A DNA stretch of 7,361 nt from an uncultured Ruminococcus sp. Its GTDB lineage: Bacteria > Bacillota > Clostridia > Oscillospirales > Ruminococcaceae. The notes below the pieces were generated by a model. It saw only the letters and a program-made list of their open reading frames with translations, searched no databases and had not been told where the DNA came from. Shown piece after piece: positions 1-7,209 of the stretch (its first letter is position 1; every line of letters starts with the position of its first letter). The DNA lies in contig CALEJX010000164.1 of NCBI GenBank assembly GCA_937898375.1, positions 1 through 7,361 of the forward strand. The letters are read 5' to 3'. The position numbers were made by a program, and so were the translations under genes.

Positions 1-1
1 C

Positions 2-853
2 ATGCTCACATACTGCAACTGTCTGTCAGACGAGGAGATATCGTTTCTAACGGAAAACAAGGCAGTGGCAGACTTTTTCGTGCTGAACACTGGCAGGATA
101 ACGGGCAATAAAGAAGCAGTGTCAGTAACAGAGCAGAAAAAGCGAAACGGCGTTGTGCTTTATGCTCTGGATATACCTGAGCGTGAGGACAGGCTTACGC
201 TTCTTGACTATTTCAGAATGGATAAAAGCAGGCGTTTGGAAGAAGCCGACCTGCCTAAAGAGAAGTTTTATCCTCAGCTCGTGGCAGGGATATTTCTTGC
301 CTGTGGTTCGGTGAACAATCCTGAGAAGAAATATCATATGGAGTTCGTTATGCCAACGCTTGAGCTTTGCAACGATTTTGGTATGCTGCTTATAGACAAT
401 TACGATATCACGCCAAAGCACGTTGAGCGCAAGAACGCACAGATAGTTTACATAAAAGAGTCTGAGAATATCATAGATATGCTTACTCTTATGGGTGCGC
501 CAATGTGTTCGCTTGAGCTTATGAACGTAAAAATGATGAAAGATATGCGCAACAAGATAAATCGTGCGGTGAACTGCGATAATGCCAATATAGAAAAGTC
601 ACTTAAAGCGGCGGAAAAGCAGATAAGCGATATCGAGCTTATAGACGAAACGGTGGGGCTTTATTCTCTTCCCGATAATTTGCAGGAGATAGCCGAGCTT
701 AGATATAATAATCCTGACTTCAATCTTAAAGATCTTGGTGCAGCAATAGATCCGCCTATATCTCGTTCGGGGGCAAACCATAGACTGCAGAAGATAGCTG
801 AGATAGCAGACAAGATAAGAGAGGAGAAAGGTCTTACACTGAAAGAGGAATAA
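2..853 (+). CDS. whiA: DNA-binding protein WhiA, 5' end missing
   Basis: WhiA is a conserved Gram-positive regulator. It controls sporulation septation genes in actinomycetes and affects cell division and chromosome segregation in Bacillota. Numbering from the first codon in the window, residues about 91-105 (LVAGIFLACGSVNNP) are the degenerate LAGLIDADG-like motif of the family. A second half of that fold follows to about residue 167. The conserved linker around residues 181-200 contains DMRNKINRAVNCDNAN. A C-terminal helix-turn-helix occupies about 223-273 (start LPDNLQEIAELR, end SRSGANHRLQKIAEIADKI). The motif lacks nuclease-type acidic residues, as is usual in WhiA. The ATG at position 2 is probably an internal Met: family members carry roughly 30 more residues before the TENKAVADFF region, so the true start lies upstream of the window. 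The stop is 2 bases before dnaE. Its last codons contain the dnaE ribosome binding site, implying coupled translation. Confidence 0.93.
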   Translation: MLTYCNCLSDEEISFLTENKAVADFFVLNTGRITGNKEAVSVTEQKKRNGVVLYALDIPEREDRLTLLDYFRMDKSRRLEEADLPKEKFYPQLVAGIFLACGSVNNPEKKYHMEFVMPTLELCNDFGMLLIDNYDITPKHVERKNAQIVYIKESENIIDMLTLMGAPMCSLELMNVKMMKDMRNKINRAVNCDNANIEKSLKAAEKQISDIELIDETVGLYSLPDNLQEIAELRYNNPDFNLKDLGAAIDPPISRSGANHRLQKIAEIADKIREEKGLTLKEE

Positions 854-855
854 AA

Positions 856-3800
856 ATGCCTGAGTTTGTACATTTACATCTTCATAGCGAATATTCGCTC
901 CTTGACGGTGCCTGCCGTATCAAGGAGCTTGTTTTGCGTGTAAAAGAGCTTGGACAGAAAGCCGTTGCAGTCACAGACCATGGAAATATGTTTGCGGCAG
1001 TGGAGTTTTACAACGAGTGCCTTGCTCAGGGCATAAAGCCTATAATAGGCTGTGAGGTGTATGTTGCGCCGAGAACACGATTTGACAAACTTGCGAAGAT
1101 AGACAGTTCACCTTATCACCTTGTGCTTCTGTGCGAAAACAACGAGGGCTATCAAAATCTTATAAAGCTTGTGTCGGCGGCATATATTGAGGGCTTTTAC
1201 AGCAAACCGAGAGTTGATGTTGAGCTTCTTGAAAAATATCATAAGGGGCTTATCTGCCTGTCAGCTTGTCTTGCAGGGGAGATACCCAGAAAGCTTACCA
1301 ATGGCGACTATGAGGGGGCAAAGCAGACGGCTCTCAAATATCGTGACATATTCGGCAGGGATAATTACTTTATAGAACTGCAAAACCATAAGTTTGCAGA
1401 CCAACAGAGAATACTGCCAATGCTTATAAGGCTTTCCCGAGAAACGGGAATACCAATGGTCTGCACTAATGACGCACACTATCTCAAACGCTCAGACGCA
1501 AATGCTCAGCGTGTGCTTATGTGCATCTCCACAGGCACTACGCTAGACGACCCAAGCAGGCTTGAATTTCCTACAGACGAGTTCTATGTAAAGTCAGCAG
1601 AAGAAATGGCGGAGCTTTTTCAATCTCAGCCTGAGTCTTTGGAGAATACAGTAAAGATAGCTGACAGATGTAATGTTAGCTTTGAGTTTGGCAAAACAAA
1701 GCTGCCTTATTTTCATATAGACGGTGTTTCGGATAACGAAAAGTTTCTCCGTGATATGTGCATGAAAGGGCTTTACAAACGTTATGAAAAGCCTACCAAA
1801 GAGGCTTTGGAACGTGTTGATTATGAGCTTGATGTTATAACCCGAATGGGCTATACTGACTATTATCTTATAGTGTGGGATTTCGTCCACTATGCAAAAA
1901 CACATGGCATACCTGTGGGCTGTGGACGTGGCTCAGGCGCAGGAAGCCTTTGCGCATATTGTATCGGTATAACAGGCATAGACCCGCTGAAATACGATCT
2001 GCTCTTTGAGCGTTTTCTAAACCCTGAGAGAGTTTCCATGCCTGACTTTGATATAGATTTCTGCATGGAGGGCAGACAGCGTGTTATTGATTACGTTGTG
2101 AGAAAATATGGCTCTGACCATGTGGCGCAGATAGCGACATTCGGCACACTTGCGGCAAAGCAGGCGGTCAGAGATGTGGCAAGGGCAATGGGTCTGTCTT
2201 ATCAGACAGGGGATATGCTTGCAAAGAAGATTCCAAGGGGTCAGCCGCTTAAATATTCCATAGAGAATATCCCTGAGCTTAGTTCACTTTATAAGACGGA
2301 TATGAAGATACGACAGCTCCTTGATATTGCCATGAGCGTTGAGGGTATGCCACGAAACGTATCCACCCACGCAGCAGGCGTTGTTATCACAAAAGAGCCT
2401 GTGGACTTTTATGTTCCTCTTTATGCCCGTGACGGACAAGTTTCCACACAGTATACAATGACTGTGCTTGAACGTTTGGGACTTCTGAAAATAGATTTTC
2501 TCGGACTTCGCAACCTTACTATAATAGACCACTGCCGCAAGCAGGTAATAAAAACTCACCCTGATTTTGACTTGGAGAAGATACCTCTTGATGACAAGGC
2601 GGTGTATGAAATGCTGTCACAGGGCAAAACGGAGGGCGTTTTCCAGTTTGAAAGTGCAGGCATGACCGCAACTGTCATGAAGCTTCGCCCTGAAAGATTA
2701 GAGGACCTTATCGCTGTTATCTCTCTTTACCGCCCAGGACCTATGGACTCCATTCCAACATATATCCGAAACCGTCATGACCCCGACAGGATAGTGTATA
2801 AGCACCCTCTGCTCAAAGGCATACTTGAAGTGACATACGGCTGTATAGTTTATCAGGAACAGGTAATGCAGATATTCCGCACTCTTGCAGGATATTCATA
2901 TGGCAGAGCGGATATTGTAAGGCGAGCAATGGCTAAAAAGAAAGCGGCTGTTTTGGAAAACGAGCGAAAGGCATTTATATATGGCGAGAAAGGGCAGTGC
3001 TGTGGAGCAGTGGCGAACGGCGTGCCTGCCAATGTTGCCAATGAGATATTTGATGAGATGACATCATTTGCAAGCTATGCTTTTAACAAATCTCATGCGG
3101 CGGCGTATGCGACTATTGCATATCAGACGGCGTATCTAAAATGCCATTTCTATAAAGAATACATGGCGGCGCTTATGACTATCACGCTTCTTGACAGCAC
3201 GGACAAGCTGTACGGCTATATTGCAGACGTTGGCAAAAATGGCGTGAAAATTTTGCCGCTGGATATAAACAAAAGCGAAAGCGGTTTTGTGGCTGAGCCC
3301 GAGGGAATACGCTTTGCGCTTCTTGCGGTTAAGTCCCTTGGTGAGGGGGCTATCGACAGGATAGTTTCTGAGCGTAAGTCAGGAGGAGCGTTCCGCTCGC
3401 TTCAAGACTTTTGTACACGAGTTTCGGGCAGAGATATCCACCTGAGAACTGTGGAAGCCCTTATCAAGAGCGGAGCTTTTGACGGCTTTGGATACACAAG
3501 ACGTGAACATCTCAACGCCTGCGAGGACATAATGAAAAGCGTTACTCAGGCAGACGGAAGCGTGCTTGAGGGGCAGCTTGACTTGTTTGGTATGGGAGGA
3601 GCTGCGCCAATGGAAAAGAAGATAGAGCGCTACGGCGAGTTTGATGAACAGCAGCTTCTTGAATTTGAGCATGAAGCTCTTGGAATGTATATATCCGCCC
3701 ACCCTATAGACCGTTTTGAATGTGTGCTTTCAGCCGCAAGGTGCGTTACCTCTGCACAGCTTATAAAAGCCTGCACTGACGAGGGCAGAACGGCTGACAA

Positions 3801-4326
3801 GCGTTTCGCTGACGGAGCGGAAGTAGACTATGCAGGAATGGTCAGGGGCAGAAAAATGCTAAAGACCAAAAAAGGCGACATGATGTGCTTTGTGGAGCTT
3901 GAAGACAAGTTCGGAACGTTGGAGATAGTGGTTTTTCCGTCAGCTTTTCAGACTATGGGCGGGCTTATAAAAGACAGAGCGCTCCTGCACGTCAAAGGCA
4001 AGATATCATGCAAGGAGGAAGAAGAACCTAAGATACTTGCTGATATGATCGAGCCTGTTGAAAGATTTTGCTCATTGCAGCTTCAAAGGGATATTTGCGT
4101 AAGGCTGATTTCAAGAGACGCAGAGGGCATAAAGGCTGTCAGAACCATAGCCAAGAAATACAGCGCACAGAGCGGTTCAAAGTTTGTGGTATTTTTCAGC
4201 GATATGCGTAAAATGACAGGCATAAAATCCGTTCATGCTGTGAGAATGTGTCCTGAACTGCTTGACGAGCTTGAAAGCAGACTAGGCACTGAAAACGTGG
4301 TATTTATGGACAGAAAAGGGGAATAA
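856..4326 (+). CDS. dnaE: DNA polymerase III subunit alpha
   Basis: This is the catalytic subunit of a C-family replicative polymerase (1156 aa, the usual DnaE length). The N-terminal PHP domain is well conserved: HLHLHSEYS at 6-14, D17, TDHG at 40-43, CEVY at 66-69, H88, C138 and NDAH at 205-208. The full set of likely metal ligands is therefore present, unlike the degenerate PHP of E. coli. The polymerase core has GRGSGAGS at 357-364, PDFDIDF at 396-402 (catalytic D399 and D401), the third aspartate D547 in KIDFLGL, SLYRPGPM at 623-630, YGCIVYQEQVM at 661-671 and FNKSHAAAYA at 743-752. A helix-hairpin-helix region lies near 825-840. QLDLF at 907-911 matches the beta-clamp binding motif, and an OB fold spans about 990-1065. 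The start is supported by GAGGA at 845-849, six bases upstream. Bacillota usually also carry PolC, so this enzyme may handle primer extension rather than bulk synthesis; that is inference. The gene is intact and sits between whiA and a small coupled ORF. Confidence 0.98.
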   Translation: MPEFVHLHLHSEYSLLDGACRIKELVLRVKELGQKAVAVTDHGNMFAAVEFYNECLAQGIKPIIGCEVYVAPRTRFDKLAKIDSSPYHLVLLCENNEGYQNLIKLVSAAYIEGFYSKPRVDVELLEKYHKGLICLSACLAGEIPRKLTNGDYEGAKQTALKYRDIFGRDNYFIELQNHKFADQQRILPMLIRLSRETGIPMVCTNDAHYLKRSDANAQRVLMCISTGTTLDDPSRLEFPTDEFYVKSAEEMAELFQSQPESLENTVKIADRCNVSFEFGKTKLPYFHIDGVSDNEKFLRDMCMKGLYKRYEKPTKEALERVDYELDVITRMGYTDYYLIVWDFVHYAKTHGIPVGCGRGSGAGSLCAYCIGITGIDPLKYDLLFERFLNPERVSMPDFDIDFCMEGRQRVIDYVVRKYGSDHVAQIATFGTLAAKQAVRDVARAMGLSYQTGDMLAKKIPRGQPLKYSIENIPELSSLYKTDMKIRQLLDIAMSVEGMPRNVSTHAAGVVITKEPVDFYVPLYARDGQVSTQYTMTVLERLGLLKIDFLGLRNLTIIDHCRKQVIKTHPDFDLEKIPLDDKAVYEMLSQGKTEGVFQFESAGMTATVMKLRPERLEDLIAVISLYRPGPMDSIPTYIRNRHDPDRIVYKHPLLKGILEVTYGCIVYQEQVMQIFRTLAGYSYGRADIVRRAMAKKKAAVLENERKAFIYGEKGQCCGAVANGVPANVANEIFDEMTSFASYAFNKSHAAAYATIAYQTAYLKCHFYKEYMAALMTITLLDSTDKLYGYIADVGKNGVKILPLDINKSESGFVAEPEGIRFALLAVKSLGEGAIDRIVSERKSGGAFRSLQDFCTRVSGRDIHLRTVEALIKSGAFDGFGYTRREHLNACEDIMKSVTQADGSVLEGQLDLFGMGGAAPMEKKIERYGEFDEQQLLEFEHEALGMYISAHPIDRFECVLSAARCVTSAQLIKACTDEGRTADKRFADGAEVDYAGMVRGRKMLKTKKGDMMCFVELEDKFGTLEIVVFPSAFQTMGGLIKDRALLHVKGKISCKEEEEPKILADMIEPVERFCSLQLQRDICVRLISRDAEGIKAVRTIAKKYSAQSGSKFVVFFSDMRKMTGIKSVHAVRMCPELLDELESRLGTENVVFMDRKGE

Positions 4327-4328
4327 AA

Positions 4329-4499
4329 ATGGAACCAAGAACATATAAGGTAACAAAAATTGATGGTGACTACGCACATCTTCTAAATGTGGACACTGGT
4401 GAAGATCTGCTCATGGCAAGAGCGCTTCTACCGGATGAAACAGACGAGGGCACGATGCTTTATTGGGAGAATTTTGTTTATACGATAATAGAATGTTAG
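4329..4499 (+). CDS. Small DUF3006-like protein coupled to dnaE
   Basis: This is a 56-codon ORF beginning MEPRTYKVTKIDGDYAHLLN and ending in TIIEC. It starts 2 bases after the dnaE stop and has AAGGGG at 4316-4321, seven bases upstream of ATG, so it is well placed for translation. The pattern is a short beta strand, then I-D-G-D-Y-A, then a turn with D-T-G-E-D, then a leucine-rich segment ending in LLP, then an acidic D-E-T-D-E-G stretch and a final strand with W46. This resembles the DUF3006 family of small, probably beta-barrel proteins, which typically read D-R-I-E-x-D-x-A-V-L followed by L-P and E-G-D-V-L. The function of that family is not established. The protein has no signal peptide, membrane segment or metal-binding motif; C56 is the only cysteine. 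Being real is well supported by spacing and composition; the family assignment is moderate and by eye only. Confidence 0.72.
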   Translation: MEPRTYKVTKIDGDYAHLLNVDTGEDLLMARALLPDETDEGTMLYWENFVYTIIEC

Positions 4500-4525
4500 C
4501 TTTTATGAAATTCTTGTGAAAAGTA

Positions 4526-4554
4526 TGGAAATCTGTGCTGGAATGTGATATACT
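4526..4554 (+). promoter_or_regulatory. Extended -10 sigma-A-type promoter for the M16 operon
   Basis: TGGAAA at 4526-4531 (4 of 6 to TTGACA) is followed by a 17-bp spacer and TATACT at 4549-4554 (5 of 6 to TATAAT). TGA at 4546-4548 immediately precedes the -10 and gives the extended TGn element, which compensates for the weak -35. Transcription would start near 4561, leaving a leader of about 54 nt before the yfmF ATG. The site lies in the only sizeable gap in the window, just after the dnaE-linked small ORF, so it would uncouple the peptidase genes from the replication unit. Confidence 0.65.
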
Positions 4555-4563
4555 ATATTATTA

Positions 4564-4577
4564 TCGTGTTATCACGA
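4564..4577 (+). promoter_or_regulatory. Inverted repeat at the predicted transcript start
   Basis: TCGTG at 4564-4568 and CACGA at 4573-4577 are perfect complements around the 4-base centre TTAT. A further TT/AA match (4561-4562 with 4579-4580) follows one mismatch. The repeat begins about 10 bases after the -10 box, a position where a repressor could block transcription. It could equally fold as a hairpin at the very 5' end of the mRNA and slow decay. The short stem makes both roles tentative. Confidence 0.35.
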
Positions 4578-4585
4578 AAAATTGT

Positions 4586-4599
4586 GGCGTGAAAACGCT
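4586..4599 (+). promoter_or_regulatory. GNRA-type tetraloop hairpin before the yfmF RBS
   Basis: GCGT at 4587-4590 pairs with ACGC at 4595-4598 around the loop GAAA, a stable GNRA-type tetraloop. An additional G-U pair (4586 with 4599) is possible. The hairpin ends two bases before the Shine-Dalgarno sequence AAGGAG (4602-4607), so it could affect ribosome access to yfmF. It is short, and no alternative pairing that hides the RBS was found, so it is not called a riboswitch. Confidence 0.35.
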
Positions 4600-4614
4600 T
4601 GAAGGAGTAATCAA

Positions 4615-5901
4615 ATGGCTGTATCTTATAGTAGGGAAGAACTCGGCAGAGGAATATCCCTTACAAGAATATATGACAAGAAATTCAAGTCAAACTGCGT
4701 GAAGATAGCATTCATATCGCCGCTGGACGAAAAAACAGCCTGCGTAAATGCAATGCTTCAAACTGTGCTTGTGACATCAAATGCAGAGATACCCTCACGA
4801 ACAAAGCTTACTTCCACGCTCACAGGGCTTTACGGCTCTAGTATCGGCACGAATTGCGGATCTATAGGCGATTATCAGTCTGTGGGTCTGTCTGCAAGCT
4901 TTATCGGCGACGATTATACCATAGACGGCGAAGTTATATCTGTTCAGGTGGTAAGACAGCTTTTAAACTGTCTGCTCAGACCTCACCTTGTCGACGGAAA
5001 GTTCTGTGAAAAGTATTTCACTTTGAGAAAGCAGGAACTTATGGACGCTATCGTTGCCACAGTCAATGACAAGCGTGGCTATGCACTTTTGCAGGCGAAA
5101 AAGATCATCTTTGAGGGCGAGCCTGCGGCTGTGTCTGCCATAGGCACTGTGGAGCTTGCGGAGAACATAACTCAGGAAGATCTGTTAAGACAGCACAAAA
5201 AGCTGCTTGAAAGCGCAAAGATAGAGATAACAATATCGGGCGGCGGAAACACTGCGGCGGCTGAAAAGCTTATAAGAGACGAAATGGCGGCTCTTGAAAG
5301 AGTTTCACCTGTGGAGAAAATAGACTACAGACACAATTCTCCTGCAAAGGCAAAGCCTGTTTACAAAGAGCTTAAAATGCAGGTGAGCCAAAGCAAAATG
5401 GTAATGGCATTCAAGTCTGATTACGAGGATATCTACACTGCAAAGCTTTTCTGTATGCTTCTTGGCGCAACTCCGTTTTCAAAGCTTTTTGCAAACGTGA
5501 GAGAAAAGCTGAGCCTTTGTTATTATTGTTCTTCTGCATACGCTGACAGAAAGGGTACGCTTTTTATTGACAGCGGCGTTGAAAGCTGTAATATCGAAAA
5601 GGCAAGAAAAGCTATTGAAGAACAGCTCAAAGCCATATGTGACGGCGATTTTACAGACGAGGAGCTTGAAAACACAAAGAAATCTCTTTGCGGCGGCTTC
5701 AAGTCAAATTATGACAGCATATATGATATCATGGGCTGGTATGCGGCTCAGAACACACGAAACACGGCGTTTACTCCTGAGGAGATAAACGAGAGGATAG
5801 AAAAGCTCACCCGTGAAGATATAATAAGCTGTGCAAAGACCTTTAAGCCTGATACTGTTTTTGTTATCAGAGGCGAGAAAAAGGAGGACTGTGATGAATA
5901 A
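4615..5901 (+). CDS. yfmF: M16-family peptidase-like protein, non-catalytic partner (YfmF-like)
   Basis: This 428-aa protein has the two-half layout of M16B proteins: an N-terminal domain at about 1-200 and a C-terminal domain at about 250-410, joined near the glycine-rich GGG at 209-211. Where active members carry HxxEH it reads around MLQTVLVTSN (47-56), so the zinc site is absent. The C-terminal half keeps the typical VREKLSLCYY segment (295-304); R296 and Y303 match the conserved substrate-contacting Arg and Tyr of the family. This is the expected arrangement of YfmF (B. subtilis YmfF), annotated as associated with 5-aminopentanol modification of elongation factor EF-P and paired with catalytic YfmH. 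The EF-P role comes from the family name and is not visible here. The start is set by AAGGAG at 4602-4607, seven bases upstream. There is no signal peptide, so it is probably cytoplasmic. Its 3' end carries the RBS of the next gene and overlaps it by 8 bases. Confidence 0.87.
   Translation: MAVSYSREELGRGISLTRIYDKKFKSNCVKIAFISPLDEKTACVNAMLQTVLVTSNAEIPSRTKLTSTLTGLYGSSIGTNCGSIGDYQSVGLSASFIGDDYTIDGEVISVQVVRQLLNCLLRPHLVDGKFCEKYFTLRKQELMDAIVATVNDKRGYALLQAKKIIFEGEPAAVSAIGTVELAENITQEDLLRQHKKLLESAKIEITISGGGNTAAAEKLIRDEMAALERVSPVEKIDYRHNSPAKAKPVYKELKMQVSQSKMVMAFKSDYEDIYTAKLFCMLLGATPFSKLFANVREKLSLCYYCSSAYADRKGTLFIDSGVESCNIEKARKAIEEQLKAICDGDFTDEELENTKKSLCGGFKSNYDSIYDIMGWYAAQNTRNTAFTPEEINERIEKLTREDIISCAKTFKPDTVFVIRGEKKEDCDE
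5881..5887 (+). promoter_or_regulatory. Ribosome binding site fixing the yfmH start
   Basis: AAGGAGG is a full consensus Shine-Dalgarno sequence inside the last codons of yfmF. It stands six bases before the ATG at 5894. It favours this start over an in-frame GTG at 5831, which would add a 21-residue hydrophobic and basic extension read from sequence already coding for yfmF. Confidence 0.85.
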
Positions 5902-7168
5902 GGAGATCGTAAAGAGTGAGCGTCTTGGAGAAAGCTACAGCGTGTTTCATCACCCGTCAGGACTTGATGTGCTTGTGTGGAAAATGGAGGGCTTCACAAC
6001 CACAGAAACCATTTTTGCCACAAAGTACGGCTCAGTTTACAACTGCTTCAAGACCAAGGAAAGCAAAGACTTCATCACAGTGCCTGAGGGCATAGCTCAT
6101 TTTTTGGAGCATAAGCTTTTTGAAAACGAGGACACTGACGTTTTTGACCTATATGCAAAAACAGGTGCCAATGCAAACGCTTTCACATCTTTTGATGAAA
6201 CGGCATATACGTTCAGTTGTTCTGAAAACTGGGAGGCGTCACTGGAGATACTTCTCGACTTTGTTCAGAAGCCATATTTTACAGAGCAGTCTGTAGCCAA
6301 AGAGCAGGGCATAATCGGTCAGGAGATAAAAATGTGCGCAGATTCTCCTGAAAGACAGTGCTTTTATAATCTTCTGAGGGCAATGTATGTGAACCACCCT
6401 ATAAAGATAGATATTGCAGGAACTGTTGACACTATCGCTGAGATAACCCCTGAACTTTTGTATAAGTGCTATTACACTTTCTATAATCTTCACAACATGG
6501 TCCTTGCTATTGCGGGAAATGTTGACGAAGATAAGGTAATGGAAATATGCGACAGAATGTTGAAGCCATGCGAGGATATGAAGCTTGAAACAAAACTACC
6601 TGACGAGCCTGAGAATGTGGCTCAGAAAAAGATATTTCAGAGCTTCCCTGTGGGTCTGCCGCTTTTTAATATTGGCATCAAGTGCAAGCCTTATGGGGGC
6701 AGAGAGCTTTTCAAAAAAGCAGGAACAGCGTCAGTTGCGCTTCATCTGCTTATTGGCTCGTCATCACCTCTTTACAAGCAGCTTTTTGATGACGGACTTA
6801 TCAATTCTCAGTTCGGCGTTGAGGTGTTCACAAGCGGCGGAGTGTTCTCACCAATAATCTCAGGTGAATCCCATGACCCTGAGGAGCTTTACCGCCGTTA
6901 TCTTGCTGAAATAGAACGTGTCAAGACAGAGGGTTTTGACACGGCGCAGTTTGACATGATAAAGCGTTCTATGTACGGCGAGATAGTAAGGGGCATGAAC
7001 AATCCTGAAAGAGCAGCAGATTACCTTGCAGAAAGCTATTTTGAAAATTCTGACGCTTTCTATGAAGCACAGGTGCTTGCAGAAATGACTGTGGAGGATT
7101 GCGAAAACGCCGTAAGAGAAATGTTCGACCCTGAAAAGTCCGCTATCTCTGTGGTGGATAATAAGTAG
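5894..7168 (+). CDS. yfmH: M16-family zinc metallopeptidase, catalytic partner (YfmH-like)
   Basis: This is a 424-aa insulinase-like zinc peptidase. HFLEH at 69-73 supplies the inverted zinc motif, with H69 and H73 as ligands and E72 as catalytic base. KEQGIIGQEI at 136-145 carries the downstream acidic residues, E144 being the likely third zinc ligand and E137 its second-sphere partner. NAFTSFDETAYTF (95-107) is the usual strand after the zinc motif. HNMVLAIAGNV (200-210) opens the linker strand of the family, and SPLYKQLFDDGLI (291-303) is typical of the C-terminal half. The length fits a one-chain M16B half that pairs with a partner, here most simply the upstream YfmF-like protein. The ATG overlaps the yfmF stop by 8 bases, giving near-equal, coupled synthesis. 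There is no signal peptide with this start, so a cytoplasmic site is likely. The natural substrate is unknown; involvement in EF-P modification is a family annotation. An Alb-type peptide-processing pair is the main alternative, but no precursor peptide gene is visible. Confidence 0.93.
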   Translation: MNKEIVKSERLGESYSVFHHPSGLDVLVWKMEGFTTTETIFATKYGSVYNCFKTKESKDFITVPEGIAHFLEHKLFENEDTDVFDLYAKTGANANAFTSFDETAYTFSCSENWEASLEILLDFVQKPYFTEQSVAKEQGIIGQEIKMCADSPERQCFYNLLRAMYVNHPIKIDIAGTVDTIAEITPELLYKCYYTFYNLHNMVLAIAGNVDEDKVMEICDRMLKPCEDMKLETKLPDEPENVAQKKIFQSFPVGLPLFNIGIKCKPYGGRELFKKAGTASVALHLLIGSSSPLYKQLFDDGLINSQFGVEVFTSGGVFSPIISGESHDPEELYRRYLAEIERVKTEGFDTAQFDMIKRSMYGEIVRGMNNPERAADYLAESYFENSDAFYEAQVLAEMTVEDCENAVREMFDPEKSAISVVDNK

Positions 7169-7174
7169 GTACTT

Positions 7175-7189
7175 TGAGCCACAGGCTCA
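7175..7189 (+). other. Intercistronic hairpin after yfmH
   Basis: TGAGCC at 7175-7180 and GGCTCA at 7184-7189 form a perfect 6-bp stem with the loop ACA; a flanking U-G pair (7174 with 7190) is possible. It lies 6 bases after the yfmH stop. It is followed by GTGAAAGGAATG rather than a T-tract, so it is not a standard intrinsic terminator. It may protect the upstream mRNA end or lower expression of the next gene. Confidence 0.5.
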
Positions 7190-7209
7190 GTGAAAGGAAT
7201 GATAAATTT

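Noticed and set aside
1434..1450. Perfect inverted repeat TTCCCG/CGGGAA with a 5-base loop.
   Set aside because: It is inside conserved dnaE coding sequence. Stems of 6 bp with short loops are expected several times by chance in a window of this length.
2194..2209. Perfect inverted repeat CTGTCT/AGACAG with a 4-base loop.
   Set aside because: It is also inside dnaE, with no T-tract or associated start site; consistent with chance.
2284..2559. Reverse-strand open frames, such as this one and others opposite whiA, dnaE and yfmH.
   Set aside because: They lie opposite strongly conserved forward genes, lack ribosome binding sites and encode low-complexity, family-less products.
4514..4519. TTGTGA as a -35 element for the yfmF promoter.
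   Set aside because: It lies 29 bases from TATACT, too far for a sigma-A promoter. TGGAAA at 4526-4531 has the right 17-bp spacing.
4500..4525. Possible terminator after the small ORF (CTTTT at 4500-4504 against AAAAG at 4519-4523).
   Set aside because: The stem would be short and AT-rich with no T-tract after it, so it does not resemble an intrinsic terminator.
5831..5893. In-frame upstream GTG that would give YfmH a 21-residue hydrophobic N-terminus resembling a signal peptide.
   Set aside because: It lies wholly inside yfmF in another frame, while a consensus AAGGAGG sits six bases before the ATG at 5894. The hydrophobic run is a by-product of the overlapping reading frame.
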